Below, piece by piece: positions 40,501 through 55,500 of a stretch of DNA of 64,000 nucleotides. The stretch's first letter is position 1; the number at the start of each line of letters is the position of its first letter. The DNA lies in NCBI GenBank assembly GCA_023055505.1, contig JALIRH010000062.1, positions 434,001 to 498,000 of the forward strand. The letters are read 5' to 3'. Both the position numbers and the translations under genes were made by a program. The notes beneath the pieces were generated by a model that was given only the letters and a program-made list of their open reading frames with translations, was not told the origin of the DNA and ran no database searches. This stretch comes from Callipepla californica brunnescens. Taxonomy: Eukaryota; Chordata; Aves; Galliformes; Odontophoridae.

Positions 40501-43500
40501 CAAACATTAAAAAAAAAAAAAAGTTTTGGGGATGGTGCTGACAGAGTACAGTAATCAAAGTGCAATTTCACATCAGCAGAGGTGTATCTCTAAGACTAAT
40601 ACTTGTGAACCAATTATCTGCTGATAAAACAGTGAGGGTAGCAGCAGGTCAACTTAGAGGATTTACTGCCAAAATATGCTGACAGAGTGGAACACTGATA
40701 CTGCACTGAAAACAATCACAAAAACACTCAAGAAGACATCTACTTATTTACAAAAAGAAGGATTTAAAATAAGATACTCATGAGATACACCTATTGGGAA
40801 GGAGTTATTTCTGAAATTTCTCTTATTCATCCAACATTTCTTACTGAACAAAGGCAGTGTATTTAAAATGAAAAGAACAGTAATTTAAGTGTAGAATGTA
40901 CTTTTTACACAGAGCAGAAGGAATATTAAGCTGCAAGGGTGAGCAGTTTGTGAATTTCCCTAGGTTTAGATAACTGTTGTAGAAATTATAGGCAAATTTT
41001 AGACATAACTAAGACATACGAGGATAGTAAAATTCTCACAAAATTCTAAATTCACATTAGACAACAGCTGATTTCAGTCTTTACTTACAATCTCACTTCG
41101 GCAAACTTAGCTTATGACTTAATTTATTTTGCAATATATTGAGAGAAAAAATGTAATGTTTTTAAACTATTATTTATGTTATCATTATTTTACACATGAT
41201 CTAAAACTTTTTCTTTTGCATGACATCTATTGTCAGTAAACAAACTGAAGGAAATGATTTCTTTTTATGATCATCTTGATATGAAATACAGCAGTTGCTT
41301 CTCATGATGACACTCTAATGTTTGACTGTTCTTTGCTTATCCTTGTTAATTGCCAGAACGCAGCAATTCAACTTTTGTCAAGAAACTCTGATTTTCTGCA
41401 TTAATTTCTATGTTTTAACAGTAAGTTATGTGAATGTAACAAGAAACAGACTAATGTTACAGTCTAATCTTCCTATACTCCTCTTGGAGAACATGCTTTC
41501 TAATTATCTGAAAAGTCAGTCCCTATTATCTAAAACACTACGCAGTACCTTAAATCCCCAGGGTTCCAATATTTCCATTAATGTATATGCCATGTACATT
41601 AATCATGCATATGCTCACTATGACGTGGGCATTTTCAGATCAAGCATGGGACTTAACTACAAACGGGCTGAATTTTCACTGGAAATAGATGTTTTTCAAC
41701 TGAATATAATGGAAACTTCTGATGTTCTGTTTTCCAGTACTTTTTCAAATTCAGAGTTTAACCTGTCCCACTGGATACAATCTCAGATTTTAGTAATCTC
41801 TCCAAGACCCTCATTGATTTCTAGAACTTCAAGGAGGAACGGCAGGAATAAGAAAACTCTCCAGGTTTTTGCAAGGAAAGATAAGCACATTCTAACTTGG
41901 CACTCTCCAGTGATCTCTCAGAATTTACAAATTAACTTCCATCATTATTTAAAAAGTGCAATCTGTAAGTCTGTTCATAATTACACAACTTGTGTACACC
42001 CCTGGATTATGGATGCCCTCTCCATGGCTCTCTTTAACTAGCTGGAACTTCAGCTGATCTTTTTAAACATAAAGTACTTCAGTGAGTTTTTGTTCCCAGC
42101 TTCATGTAGTCTGCATAATGATTTTAAGTTATACTTTAACTTCTCATTAAACTGCTCTTTTACTGAAACCATTTCAAAGTGGATATTCCCCTTTTGAGAT
42201 CTGTATTTATTACAGGCCATAGCTGATGAAAGATAAAACTGTTAGACACAGTTACAGAAAAGCCAAAACATTAGCCCAGCTCCTTACAATGTGTCTTCTT
42301 TCTTTGGTTATGATAATATAAGTCTATGGAGCTATATGTGTATACAAATATGGAAAAAGGAGGAAAGAATGACAGAAAGCACTTAGAGCAAGACCTTAAT
42401 AGACATGGCTTGGGGAGAGAACCAACAACACCAACTTAGTAACTTTTTAGTACAGAAGTATATTTATTTATTCATTTATTTATCTATTTTTAACATTAAC
42501 AAGAAACAGTAGCTAAAAGCCAACTTACAGATTTTGATCTATCTAGCTATCTACACACTTATCAGATAATTTCCATTATATTAAAAACAGCATGTGTTTT
42601 TATGTGCCTTTCTTTGGTAAAAGTAATTAATTTACATCTGCTGTTTTTATTACTATTATTATTTTTAAACAGCTTTAAGCTAAGAACTTAGTATAAGGTC
42701 TGAAACCACATACAAGTAGGCACTGATTTGTGCTTTTCATGTCCTGTCTGTGACATTCGACTATGAAAGCGAGCAGAAAATTCACATTGTTTATTTCTTC
42801 ATAAAGATATTTAAAACAGGCATTATAAATGTTAGAATTAATTAGCACACTTATATCCTATATTTTATTTTTTTCCTGTTTCTTTAAAGTACAATTTGGG
42901 TCATTTGGCCTCCATCACTGTGGATATTAAAATATGTAATAATATTTATTTTCTCACCATTACTGCTGAATTTTGATCTTCAGGTAAAGGGTATACAGAT
43001 TTATACCAAAGCATAGGATCTATTCCTCTGCAATAAGGTACATCATAGCTATTCTTTTTCTTTTTTTTTTTTTTTTACATTTGTAGACAAAAGGCATATA
43101 AAAGAACTTGTAAATTTTCAAAGAAGTTTCAATTCTTGGCTTTCTTCCTAAAAAGAACTAATACTTACATATGAATAGCAACATTTGTGCAGTTGTACCC
43201 TCCCTTGCATATCTCACTGTATAAACTTGCCTTATTAAATATTTTAAAATGTACTCTCGACTTCAAATAGTTATGCGAATGTGTGAAATGTGGCTGTACA
43301 TGTACATGGAAAAGAATATCAAGACACATGTTTTACAGTGCTTTAGACGTTTTACATTTGCAAATATGGTACAAATTATGAAAATATTTGAAACACTACA
43401 GTCATACCAGCCCTGCCTATCCTCCTGAAAAGAAGCAGATAAATGATTAAAAACTTCCCTAATAAGATTAATCTGCCCATACTGATACATCTTACCTTCA

Positions 43501-46500
43501 CCTGATACAGATCTAAAGCTGAGCTTTGATCAAAAGAGCTGAGATTGTTCCGCTATATTTTAATTAACATTTTACATATGTAAGTATAAGAATGTTATTT
43601 AACATTTCAATAGATACATAAACATACAGTTTACTTCGTTTAGATATAAAATTAGGGTAAGCTTTAGATAACATGTTAGACATACTACTTCAAACTAAAC
43701 TATGGATATTCATGGCATGCAGGGTGTATGTTTTAGACACTACCTACACAACAGTTGTAGTTTTATGAGGTTTGACTGCTAAGAATAGTACAGACTGCTA
43801 TCTCAAAAATAAGTTTTTATAAAAATAAGTCACCAAATAAGAAGTTTAATTCAAGCAGATACAGATCTGTAAATTGTGACTTACAACTTGAACACTTTCG
43901 TACTTCTCTTACAGCATCATAAAAAACATATTATTATAATTACCACTCTCTTCTTAGTGCTCTCTGGTCTAAAGTTCATGTGCAGATAAGAGGTAAAAGT
44001 TACAGACAAGATGAACACATGAAGGTACAGATTTTTTTTCCAAGTCCTTCAAGTAAATTAAGCTAGATTTCAATTCAAGGATCATAACGAAATGTACCAT
44101 TAAACCAAATCAAACCAAACCAATAAAAACACTAGCAATTTTATCCTAGATTATATCTTATAAATTATATTGACAACTTCTGTTTTCCAGGTTTTGCCCT
44201 GCAACACATTTAGCTGGAATACTCAAAAGTACTGTGAAACACTATATAAGATGCATATAATAAAATACACTAAAACATTCTCTACGAAGAAAATATGAAG
44301 TATTTGTTTAAAAACACTACTGGAAGTAAAACTTTTAATCTAGAAAATTCATCTCTGACTAGGATTTCCTAGATCTACATCAGACAATATGGGACTTAAT
44401 TTACAGGCATTCAGGTTTCAAGAACTGAGAACAAAAATTAAAATCATTTACCTGAAATTCTGGTATGGTAGACTTTGTGACACCTTTCCTCTTCTTTGTG
44501 AGTGCTTTTTTAGAGACCGATTTTTTTCCTTTCAAGATTAAAAGAGAAAAGCTTCATAATGACGTTTGCTGTACTTCATTAATAAAACCAAATTACATTC
44601 AGACTTTGAAGTTAAACTATAACTAACAGATGGCTGACGAGTGCGTCACGTAAACACAACAAATCAGAACTAGACGCAGCAAAAGCAAACATTAAACTAC
44701 AAGTATCTGTGGGGCAGTTCTTTTGCAAAAAAAAAAAAAAAACAATAGAAAAAGGAAAAGAAAAAGGAACAAATGAAATCAATTACAACGCTCATAATAT
44801 GCCACCTAAAAATTAAGGTAACACTGCAAGAAATTTAAGTCATAGAAGAAACATTCACATCACTGTTCTGGAAGGAGCAAAATCCAGAACTTATGCAACA
44901 AACTTAAGAAACATAGTATCTTACCTGCAAGGCATGTTCTCTGACACTGCAAAGTGAATCACACATTAGGGTTTGGGACATCTGTATGTTACAGTAAAAA
45001 ATACCCTCAAAGCACAAACAACATCTAGAAATTGCCAAACGGATACACTGAAGTGATCAATGAAATTGGAATACTCATGGGGTTATTCTGGCAGTGGTAA
45101 AGCCCAACATTTTACATGAAAACCTAATGTCCACACCACATAACTGTGCTATATTATAATATAGATGGAACAATTAACTTTCTTGAAGGCAAGACAAGTG
45201 GTCTAAGACCTGAAGTATCAGGATTAATAGACTGTAAACACTTCTCACATCAAGTAGTCGAATCACCCAGGCTCACTTATATGTTCTTAATATAATCGAG
45301 TTTCTTATTAGCCTATTACTGTATTCACGTGGTAAAATGCATCAAGTCCACTTCTGACATGTTCATTTAGACCCAAACCAGGCACTGAAGATTACTTCCA
45401 TGCTCACATTTCAGATTCCTAAACACCAACTAAAAACCTAAAGAGTCACACAGCATATGCTGAATTCGTTAGGCACAAAACACAGGTTACTTGGCCAAAC
45501 AAAAAACTGCTGATTTTTAAGTTATTAAAATACTGACAGGAATTGTTTTTTTTTTTTTTTTTTCCTTAATATATAAATATGCAAATAGCCACATGCAAGT
45601 ATATGAGGACAGCTCCAAAAGTAATGCCTCTTATTTTATTATGTTGGCCCATGACTAAGGTGGTTGCTGGTTGTACGGCTCTGAAGGCTGAACCTCTTCA
45701 TCAGTATTGCGTTACATGTCACTGCTGTGCAAGAGATGGCAGCAGAGGGGCAGTCTGGCAAAATGGCGCCTGACATGGAAGTATGTATAAAGTTTAAGTG
45801 TGGAAGAAATGGCACTCACTGACATTGATTGACATTTGATGAAGTGCTCATGGAGATCAAACAGTGAATGTGAGCACAGTGAGGCAATCGGTGATGTGCT
45901 TCAGCAGTGGTGACAGTGACATAAACAAGCCATGTTCTGAGCAGCCATGCACAGGTGTCACACCACCAAATTAAGAGCATCTCGATCACCTCATCTGTAT
46001 AAATCAGCAGCTTATGACTATACAGAGCTGAGTATCAGCTTCAGTGCATTGGCAACAATGGTGACAACATTCAAATATTGCAAAGTTTGTGCCAGGAGAG
46101 TCCCATGAATGCTCACATGAGAACATAAATAACACCATATACAAGTTTGTCAGGTCCTACTGAACCATTATGAGGCCAAAGGTGGCAGTTTCATGGACTG
46201 CATCATAACTGTTGATGAGATGTGATGTCACCACTATGTGCTGGAGTCAAAACAGCAGACCATGGAGTGGCAACATCTACATTCCCCAATGAAGAAAAAG
46301 TTCAAGACATAGCCCTGTCTGAGTAGTAATGTACACTTTCTCTTGGGATAGGAAAGGGATGATCCTTCTGGATATCCTAAAACTCGGAGAAGCCAACTCT
46401 GACCACAGCATCACAATGCTGACTAAGCTGAAGGCTTGAACATCCAGAGAAGACCTTCCTCATGCAACATGGTAACTAATAACAGACCCCATACCAGTCT

Positions 46501-49500
46501 GAAGACCATGAAGCAGAACGTCATTGTTGGCGACTGTCCTATCACACCCCCTATATTGTCCAAATTTTATGCCTTCTGACTTCCATCTATTTGGTCTGAT
46601 GAAAGACAGAGTGCACAGGCAACATTTTCTTAGCAACGATACTACCACAGCACCTTTGAAACAGTGGGTCGCATCTGCTGGTGCCAATTTTTACAAGCAT
46701 GGTATGCAGGCTCTTGCTCACTGCTGGTGAAAATGCACAGCTAATGGTAGTGACTCTGTTGAAAAACAGTGCTTTATAGCTGAGAATCTGCTCTGTTAAA
46801 CAGTACTATTGTGCGCTTTTTATCTGCTATAGTTCCCACGGAAGTAAATAGGAGGCATTACTTTCAGAGTGACCTATGTAGATATACAGGCAACTTAAAC
46901 AGAATACACTGAGATACTGTTCATATCTCAAGACACTCTATCAATCATTAACCAAAACAAGGGGAACATAAAAATCAAAATTTTGGTTTCACTTTACTAC
47001 AGTACGAAGTTTCGTAACCACGGTAGCTGAATCCAACATAGAACAGTGCTAGGAGAGGGTACAGGGCTGGATGGAGTGCTGTTACAAATCCAGATTTGAA
47101 AATCTTATGTAATGAAAATATATGAACATTTAAAGAGCCCTCAACTACCAGAAGTCAACATTCACAGATTTAGCATCAGAGAAAAGTGACAAAGGTTTAA
47201 GTGCATCTTTATTAAAACAATGACCATTCTGATGACACAAAAAAAATCCAAAGTACCAAATTTTGGGCACATATTTTATGGATTCAGATGCACTGAAAAC
47301 ATATTTGGTATGATTAAAAACAGAGCTGTTTGTTAAAAGAATTAAAGCAGACATCTAATACAAGTTTTCTTGACAAACACTGAAAAAGATGTCTGGACAT
47401 ATGGTAGTTACTTAATGTTGTAAAAGAACGAAGAGAGAAAAACATGAGGCTGCCAGACCATCTTACAATATCTTTCTTTATAGAGAGACAGTTCTGTATG
47501 GTTAAAAAGAAAAAAATTAGTTTCCAATATTTTCAACGTATCAGTTTTTAATGAGTATTTACTTGAATATTTTCAGCACCAGTTATTATGTGATGCAGTG
47601 TACTTCGAGAAAGCAAGAGATAACAGAAATACATTCCCTCTTTGTACCAGTATTGACTTCTGAAAAAGGGGGGAAATTATTAACGAGATTTATAATTAAA
47701 TAACAAAAAAGCAAGTAAATATATTTTATTTGCAAAACACATAAAATGGAAATGATTGGGGTAACAAATAAAACAAGAACTGAAAATCTGATCAGAAACA
47801 TATTGAGAATGAGCCCTTGCCTGTAATGTAATCTAAATCAGGGTTAAATAAAATTGTTTTCTTTTTTTTTGCTCAAGAAAAGTCTGACAAATGCATTATC
47901 AAACTGTGGCAAATAAAATACACTTATATAAGATTCACAGTTATTTAACAAGCTGACATATTCTGTTAATTAATAACTAATTTGTACTGTGCAGCACCAT
48001 AGTGTCTTCATCATTTGGAGACTACACACACCAGATGGCCTATGGTGCCAGCACCAAAAAAGAAATCAGAACAAATATTTACACTATGGAAGAAAACTAT
48101 TAGATATAACAAACTAACTTAGAGAAAGTCATTGCCCACTTCAATAATATCCTTATAAAATAACAATTTTAAATTTGAAAGAAAGAAGCTGTTGCAGCAG
48201 TAATGATATTCTCTTTAAAGAAGAAAAAAAAGGTAATCCCAAAACCTTCCAAAAAAACCCATTCCTTGGTCAGCAAGTTACACTGGAAATTTTTCCTGTA
48301 ATAGCTTTTCAAGAAAAAAAGAAAAAAAGCAAAACTATAGTAAAAGAAATATTTAAAGGAACTTTTATTTAGTACTTCCTGAGACAATGCACTTGCACTT
48401 ATGCGCCTGTGTCCTTTTTCCAGACTAACTTCGGTACCTAAAAGTAAGTGAATTTGAATATTCTGAAGTGCAACAATACTCTAATTGAATAATGAAAAAT
48501 GAGTTTTCCACAGCATAAATCCACTGATCGATGAGCAAGTATTTTCAGCAAAAATAACAGTCATGATATGTCTGTCTCTACCAGAAGCTTCATACTGGCC
48601 CTGTCACATGCATAAAAAACACATATAAAAATGGTCATGCTAATACTGACATCATGCCACCACAGAGTATAGTCACTTGCCCTCAACTGCCAGGCTGAGG
48701 TGGGCATAGATTCTGTACGGGCTGTAAAATCAGCAAGGGGTTGAACAGGTTACTGCTCTGAGCAGTAACTTCTCGGACTACTCCTGTGACATCTGCTAAA
48801 GCTCCTCTGCCCATGATTCTAGCTAAACAGAATGTTTAAAATAGTTTAGATTCCTTACTTCAAAAAATGAAGTAATGTTATTGAGAGAGGCTAGATGTAT
48901 TTTGAATCACAGCATCCTGTTCCTTTAATAGCATGCTCATTGTACAAATCTATTTAATCGCTGAAAGCAATCAAAACTAGCAAATCAAATCTGAGGAATA
49001 ATAAAGGGGAAAAAAAATCTACAATAAAGAAGTTGATACACACTGTATCATTAAGTAACCTACACTGATCCACTGTGACCTGTTTATCTCCCAATTCTCA
49101 GCCTCCCTCTTTTACTAGCTGTGATTTAGAAACCACTTTGAAATAATTCCGCACATAGATTAAAGAAATAATCATAGAATCATAGAATGATTGAAGCTGG
49201 CAAGGGCTTCTAGGCCAATTTGGTTGAAGTCCTTTTCAAGCAGAGACATGAGAGGGGGGTGCCCAGGTCCATGGTTCAGGCATTTTCTAAATATCTCCAG
49301 GGAGGAGATCGCAACTTCTGGGCAGCCCATGCCAGCAAACGTCCAGTCACTTCAGTAGAAACATTCTCACAGAGGGATGGGGTGGCTCAATGAATATTCC
49401 TATCTTTACAGGTCTTCAAGAAATAGCTAGACAAAGTCACAGCTGACATGACCTGGCATTTTTAAGAGAACTGCTTCAAACAAGGAGCCAAACTATGTGA

Positions 49501-52500
49501 CCTCCAGAGGATCCTTCCAATCAACTTCTCTATCACTGTGCTTCTTTTAAAAGACTGTCTTGTAGAGAATACACGCGTTATAACAAACACATAGGAATCA
49601 ATAACGCCAGAGCGCAATGCACAGATGGAAGATATCTCAGAAAATGTTTTGTCCAGTTTCACACTCCTCCACTCCAATCATGTTTAGAATGAAGTGATGA
49701 AAACACTCTCAAAATAGTTTCCCTTCAAAATAAATTGCTTCCCAAATTACAAGAAATCTGTGTAAAATAATGACCTAAAAACTTCTAAAGAGGTCTTCTC
49801 CTCAATAGCTGCAACTTCACATGGCTGTTGCTATTACATCTACCATCTTGAAAAATTAACAACAATCTCCCATTCCAACGGCTACAACAGTTCATTTTTC
49901 TTTGCACAGTGGAAAAATACCTACTGGGACAAGTATTTGACATGTATTTTTTTTAAAGATTAGCAAGTAAATACTAATTTATTCTTACTTTTGTTAGCAC
50001 TACATGGCAATAATCCTAATTAAAATCAAAATTTTATTTTTATATAAAGTTTAATTTCAAATATAGTCAACATTTCTTTAAAAAGAAAAAAAACAAACTT
50101 TTCCCCTTTTATCAGAATTATACAGCATTACTAAACAAGAAAAACTGATTTGCATTCAAATATATACATCTATCAAAACTACATTAAAAAATTATACTTC
50201 ACTACAGTAGAACTACTATAAAACTAGGAAATGTTAGCCTACATTATTTCTGTATAATCTTTTATTCACCCACTAACATGATTTAACATCATCACTAATT
50301 GTGTCTCTACAATGCCTCTTCCAACAGGCTTCACATCTCACTGGGGTTTCATTTCAGAGTGGAGGTAGATATAAGACATCCTACCTTGGATAAAAGTAGC
50401 TATTCTCATCTCTTTTCTCCCTCCCACAGTGCAGGAGAGGATCGATTCTTTTTTTACACCATTTCCACCACAGTTAAAACATTCCTGAGGTTAGAGAGGC
50501 AAAAACTACAGACATCTAAGGCAAGAGCCCTTCCATGTTCAATGAACACAGAAGACTGTGCAACAAATAAGTGTTCCTTTAATTCTCTCCCAGAGAACAC
50601 GGAAAATACACAGTCATCTTATTTTTCAAGTAAACTACAACACATAACCCTAAATTAAGCTATAATCCACTTCTGTATGGATATAAAACAAAAGATTTAT
50701 TAGAATGAGATTACATTACTCATCAATAACTTGATACAAATCTACACCTTGAACTGGCAGCATCACAGCAATTTGTATATTCCGACTTCACCCGCTGACA
50801 CAAACCTCTGGTCAAAATGAAAGCAATCTGCAATAATGGCTGTGCAGTTGAGTAACAACTCAGCTATCATTTCCTTATTTGTTTTTCTAAATGAAAACAA
50901 ACTTTAGCTTTTGTCAGGAATGCAGGAAAATACAAGTTTTCCCTCAAAACATGCCCCTACATACCTACAGAAAGGGACAGAAAGTTATTAAGCACACACA
51001 AATAACATTTAACTTGGATACTCCCCTGTCCTGCTAGTCATGGCCTGGTCTTAGAAAAGGATGACAAAGGAGGTAACTTGTGTACTGAGTACAAGCCAGC
51101 ACTGAAAGCACTAAATGAATATGAAATAAACACTGCTCTCAGAAAAGTTAATTTCAAAGGAGGTGAACTTCTTTATATGACTAAAAAGCTGCTTGAAACT
51201 ATGTATTCCAGGTTTTATGTATCACTGGGTCTTCAATTAAATGTGGTATTTTATATAGCAAACATAAAACGGAATCAAAATAAATGAGTAAAATAATTAA
51301 AAACTGATTATTTTTTACATTGCTGTTTTAGATGTTAATCCTAAATTAACAGTGAAGATTCATTGTAGTAAGTGAAGCAGAAGAAATATGACTTCTACGA
51401 ATTCACTGTCTTTAACTTCCTCCTCTTCAAACCTCAATCCTAACACAGAATAATGTTATACCTTTGACTGACAATTAAATGCTCATTGTTACTTATTTTC
51501 CTTCATTGTTTCTTTCCTCATACATAGTCAGCAGAGATTTACAAAGGAGAAATCAAGCTTGAAAGATATAAAGATGTATAAACTTTTTTGATGAAGCAAC
51601 CAGTCTCCTGGATTTGGGATGATCAGAGCACTTCTGTAGGACCTTTGACAGTGCCTTCCATGAGCTCCTCAGAGACAAGATATTGATTTATGGGGTGGAT
51701 GGACAGACAGTGAGGTGGGCTGAAAGCTGGCTAAATGGCCAGGCCCAAAGGGCGGTAATTAGCAGAACAAAGTCTGTGTGGAGGGCAGCAAGTGGTGGTT
51801 CACCCTGCGTGTGAGCTCTGAGAGCAATACCATTCTGTGACATATGATCTAGGTGATAGGGTGGAGTGCACACACAGTAAATACAGATGACAAAGAACTG
51901 CGAGGAGTGGCTGACAGGGCAGAGGGACATGCTGCTATCCAGAGGGACTTGGACAGATGGAGAAATTGGCTGACAGGAAACTAGGGAAGCTCAGCAAAGG
52001 GACACGCAAAGACCTGCACTTGGCTAGGAACAATCGCAAGTAACAGAACATGGTGGGAGCTAGCTCTATGGAAAACAGCTGGGGGTCCCAGCAGACACCA
52101 AGCTGAAGAGGTGCCAACAATACGCCCTTGCAGCTAAGAAGGCCAATGGTATCCTGGGCTATGTTAGGCAAAGTATGGACAGTAAGGTCAAGGGAGCTGG
52201 TCCCCCTCTTCTCAGGGATAATGAGACTACACTGGAACACTATGGCTCCCCAGTACAAGACAGACAAGGGTGCATCAGAGTCCAACAAAAAAGCCATGAA
52301 AATTATGAAGGGACTGGAGCATCATTTGAGCCTGGAGAAGGACAGGAGGGATCTCATTAATGTAATATGTAAGTATCAGAAGGGCAGCTGCGAAGAAAAT
52401 GTAAGTCAGGTCCATTTCACTGATTAGCACAGACATGACAAGAGGCAATGGGCACAAAGGGAAACAAAAAAGGCTCTGCCTGAATACCATTAGAATTTTA

Positions 52501-55500
52501 TTTTATTATTACTGTGTAGGTGACTACTTGCAACTTCCTCAAGGTGGCCCTGCTTGCATACAGGGGGTGGACAAGGTGACTTCCAGAGTTGCCATCCAAG
52601 CTCTACCACTGTGATTCTGTGTACTTTTTATTTGATTAATAATTGACTCGATTACGAAGTGATTGCTAAGAGTGAAAAAGTTAAAAAAGCTCATATTCAC
52701 AGACCTTTCAACAGTCATTCATTTTAAATAACAATGCTGTCTGAATATTTCTGGTCTAAGATTTACTGGAAATCACTATTTTATAAGCTAACAGCTCCTC
52801 CAACAGTTTTAAAAAAGTTTTTAGAAATGCTCTTGACAGCTTTAAATCACTTCAGCAAGAATAATACAACCCATTCATTAGTTATGCTACATAAATTATT
52901 TTTTCTTGAAAACAGGAACATATCTGAAGATCTAGCAGATCTTGTTATGAACATTTGAGATCTTGTGGCTCCTGTTTGAAGATACCAATCAGTGCTGCAA
53001 ATTACCAAGTGACATCATCATAGAGCAGTAAAGCAATTTCTGCAGCATATGCAGCACAGCATCAATCCCCCTGAAGACAAAAAATTTCTACATTACCAAC
53101 ACTCACCATGATAAAATGTCCAAATGCAAAAATTCCTGCTTGCTCTTTACATTCTACATGCAACTCCACTAATCTCAAATGGAAAAATTGGCAAGAGTTT
53201 TCCTCTTCACAAACATTTAAGATATATTTTCACACCTTTCAAAGGTTTGGCAACAAGTGAGCACGTTCTGACTTTACATTATTCTCCTTATCTTTGATCT
53301 TGATCCCAGCAGCTTCCCTTCTAGAAAATATTGCACGCAATTATCCAGAAAAACAAAGCATTACCACTGACTTTTCAACCTTCCACACTGGCATAGATAA
53401 CGTTTTTATATAGTTACAACAGCAAAGCAGGTCTCAACAAGTGCGTTAATAACGATAATTTAAAGAACAATGCAGTACATTTCCAGAATTACTAAACTCT
53501 ACCAACACTGCAGCTTGATGCATTGAGTACACTGCTGCAACTTGAAAAAGAAACCACATGTATTTATAGAACACCTCACTAACAACGTTTTAAACATCAT
53601 TAATGGGCGGTTCACACACAGTAGCTAGGTACCTACAACAAAGTATTAACTACTCTGACGTCAAAGGTGAAGATGAAAATCCCAAGGACAGCATACCAAA
53701 TACGACAAAATACCAGCCAGGCTGTTAAATTCATTCCTTCAAAATCAAGCAAAGGTTGACTTCATACACAAAACTTAATGACACTCTGAAGAAATAAAAA
53801 TTCCTATGAAATAAAGATTAAGAGGATCAAGCGCTATGAATCTTTTAAAGCACAAGTATAGGGTATTGAATTTACAGTGAGGTTATTCTAAGGAAAGTGT
53901 TGCAGTTACAGCAGATCTATGCTATAAATGAGTTTTCTAAACAAACTGAATTAAAAGACATTGAACTCGCACGTATTTCAACCTATGCTTCAGGCACATA
54001 CAGTTATTTCATTCAGACTCTCATCCTTCTCTTTTTCCTCACCCTTCTGCATGTTTTCAGTTTTATCCAGTCTCTGTTCCAAGCAAACAGACAGAATTCC
54101 TGTGTTTTTATACTGCACCTTGCACTATCATCCTTGATGTACCTCAAAGTTACAAAAAAGAGCCACAGAACTCTGTCACTTTCAGGAAGCAGCAGGGAAA
54201 TAAAACTCAGATTTGTCCCAAAGGCATCAAGGAGGGCTCTACCAAGAAGGTAACAAAGCCCATAACCCAGCTGAAATGCCACTACACTAACGCAAGGAAA
54301 AAAGACATTCACTTGTCAGCCATGATTCTGTGATTCAAAAATTTTCATCTTGAAATATAAGGTTGTTTGCTCTTTAGATGTTGTTTCACATCTAGTCTGC
54401 TGATGTAGCCCAGAGGGTTAATACCTTCTAACTGTAAAGATGTTAGAAAGTGGAAGACCTACTTCATAGCACTAAACCTAGCTTAGACCTTGAATACACA
54501 TACGTATTCAGTACTACTCTATCAGTAATACTGACAGAATCACCACATTGCAAAGATTCAATAAAGTGAATACATTTTTCCTTTTGAAATAATAAAGAAG
54601 TTTCTTATTTACTGCAATGCGTACAATATGGCTGTATTTTCCAGTAATTTTTCTCACAGTAGTTTTGGAAAGTGTACCCTCTGCAAGTTTACTGATGATA
54701 AAAAGCTGGGTGGCATGGCTGACACACCAGAAAGCTGCACTGCCATTCAGTGAAACCTGCACAGGATGGAGAGTTGGTTATAGAGGAAACTTAGGAAATT
54801 AAACAAGGGCAAGTGCAGAGTCCTACACCTGGGAAGGAATAACTGTCAGTACAGGTTAAAGGCTGAGCTGCTGGAAAGGAGCTCGGCAGAGTGGGAGCTA
54901 AGTGACCACAAGCCAGCAATGTGCCCACGATGTCAAGAATGCCAATGTTATCCTGGGGTGCATTAAAGAGAGTGGCCAGCAGGTTGAAGAAGGTGATCTT
55001 CCCCCTCTACTTTATTCTGGCGTGGTTCACACCTGGAATACTGTGTCCTGGTCTGCACTCCCCAGTTCAAGAAAGACAGGGAAATACTTGAGAGTCAGGT
55101 GGAGGGTTATAATGATAAAAGGAGCTGGAAGTGACTCCATCATGAGGAAAGGCTGAGAGACCTGGAACTGTTCAGCCTGGAGAAGACCAAGAAGGGATCT
55201 TATCCAACCTTGTAAAAATCTTAAGGGAGAGTGTCAAGACCACAGTGTCCAACCCTTTTCAGTGAAGTCCAGTGACAGGACGAAGGGCAACCAGGGGAGC
55301 CTGCTTTGGCAGGGGGGCCAGACTAGGTAATCTCTAGAGGTCCCTTTCAACTCCTACAGTTCTGTGATTCTGAACATGTGGAAAAACTATTTTTCTTTTA
55401 AAGGAGACAGAGCACTGGAAAAAGCTGCCCAGAGGAGTTGTGAATTTTCCACCACTGGAGATATTCAAAAACATTCTCCCAGCTAAAAACTATCCAATCA

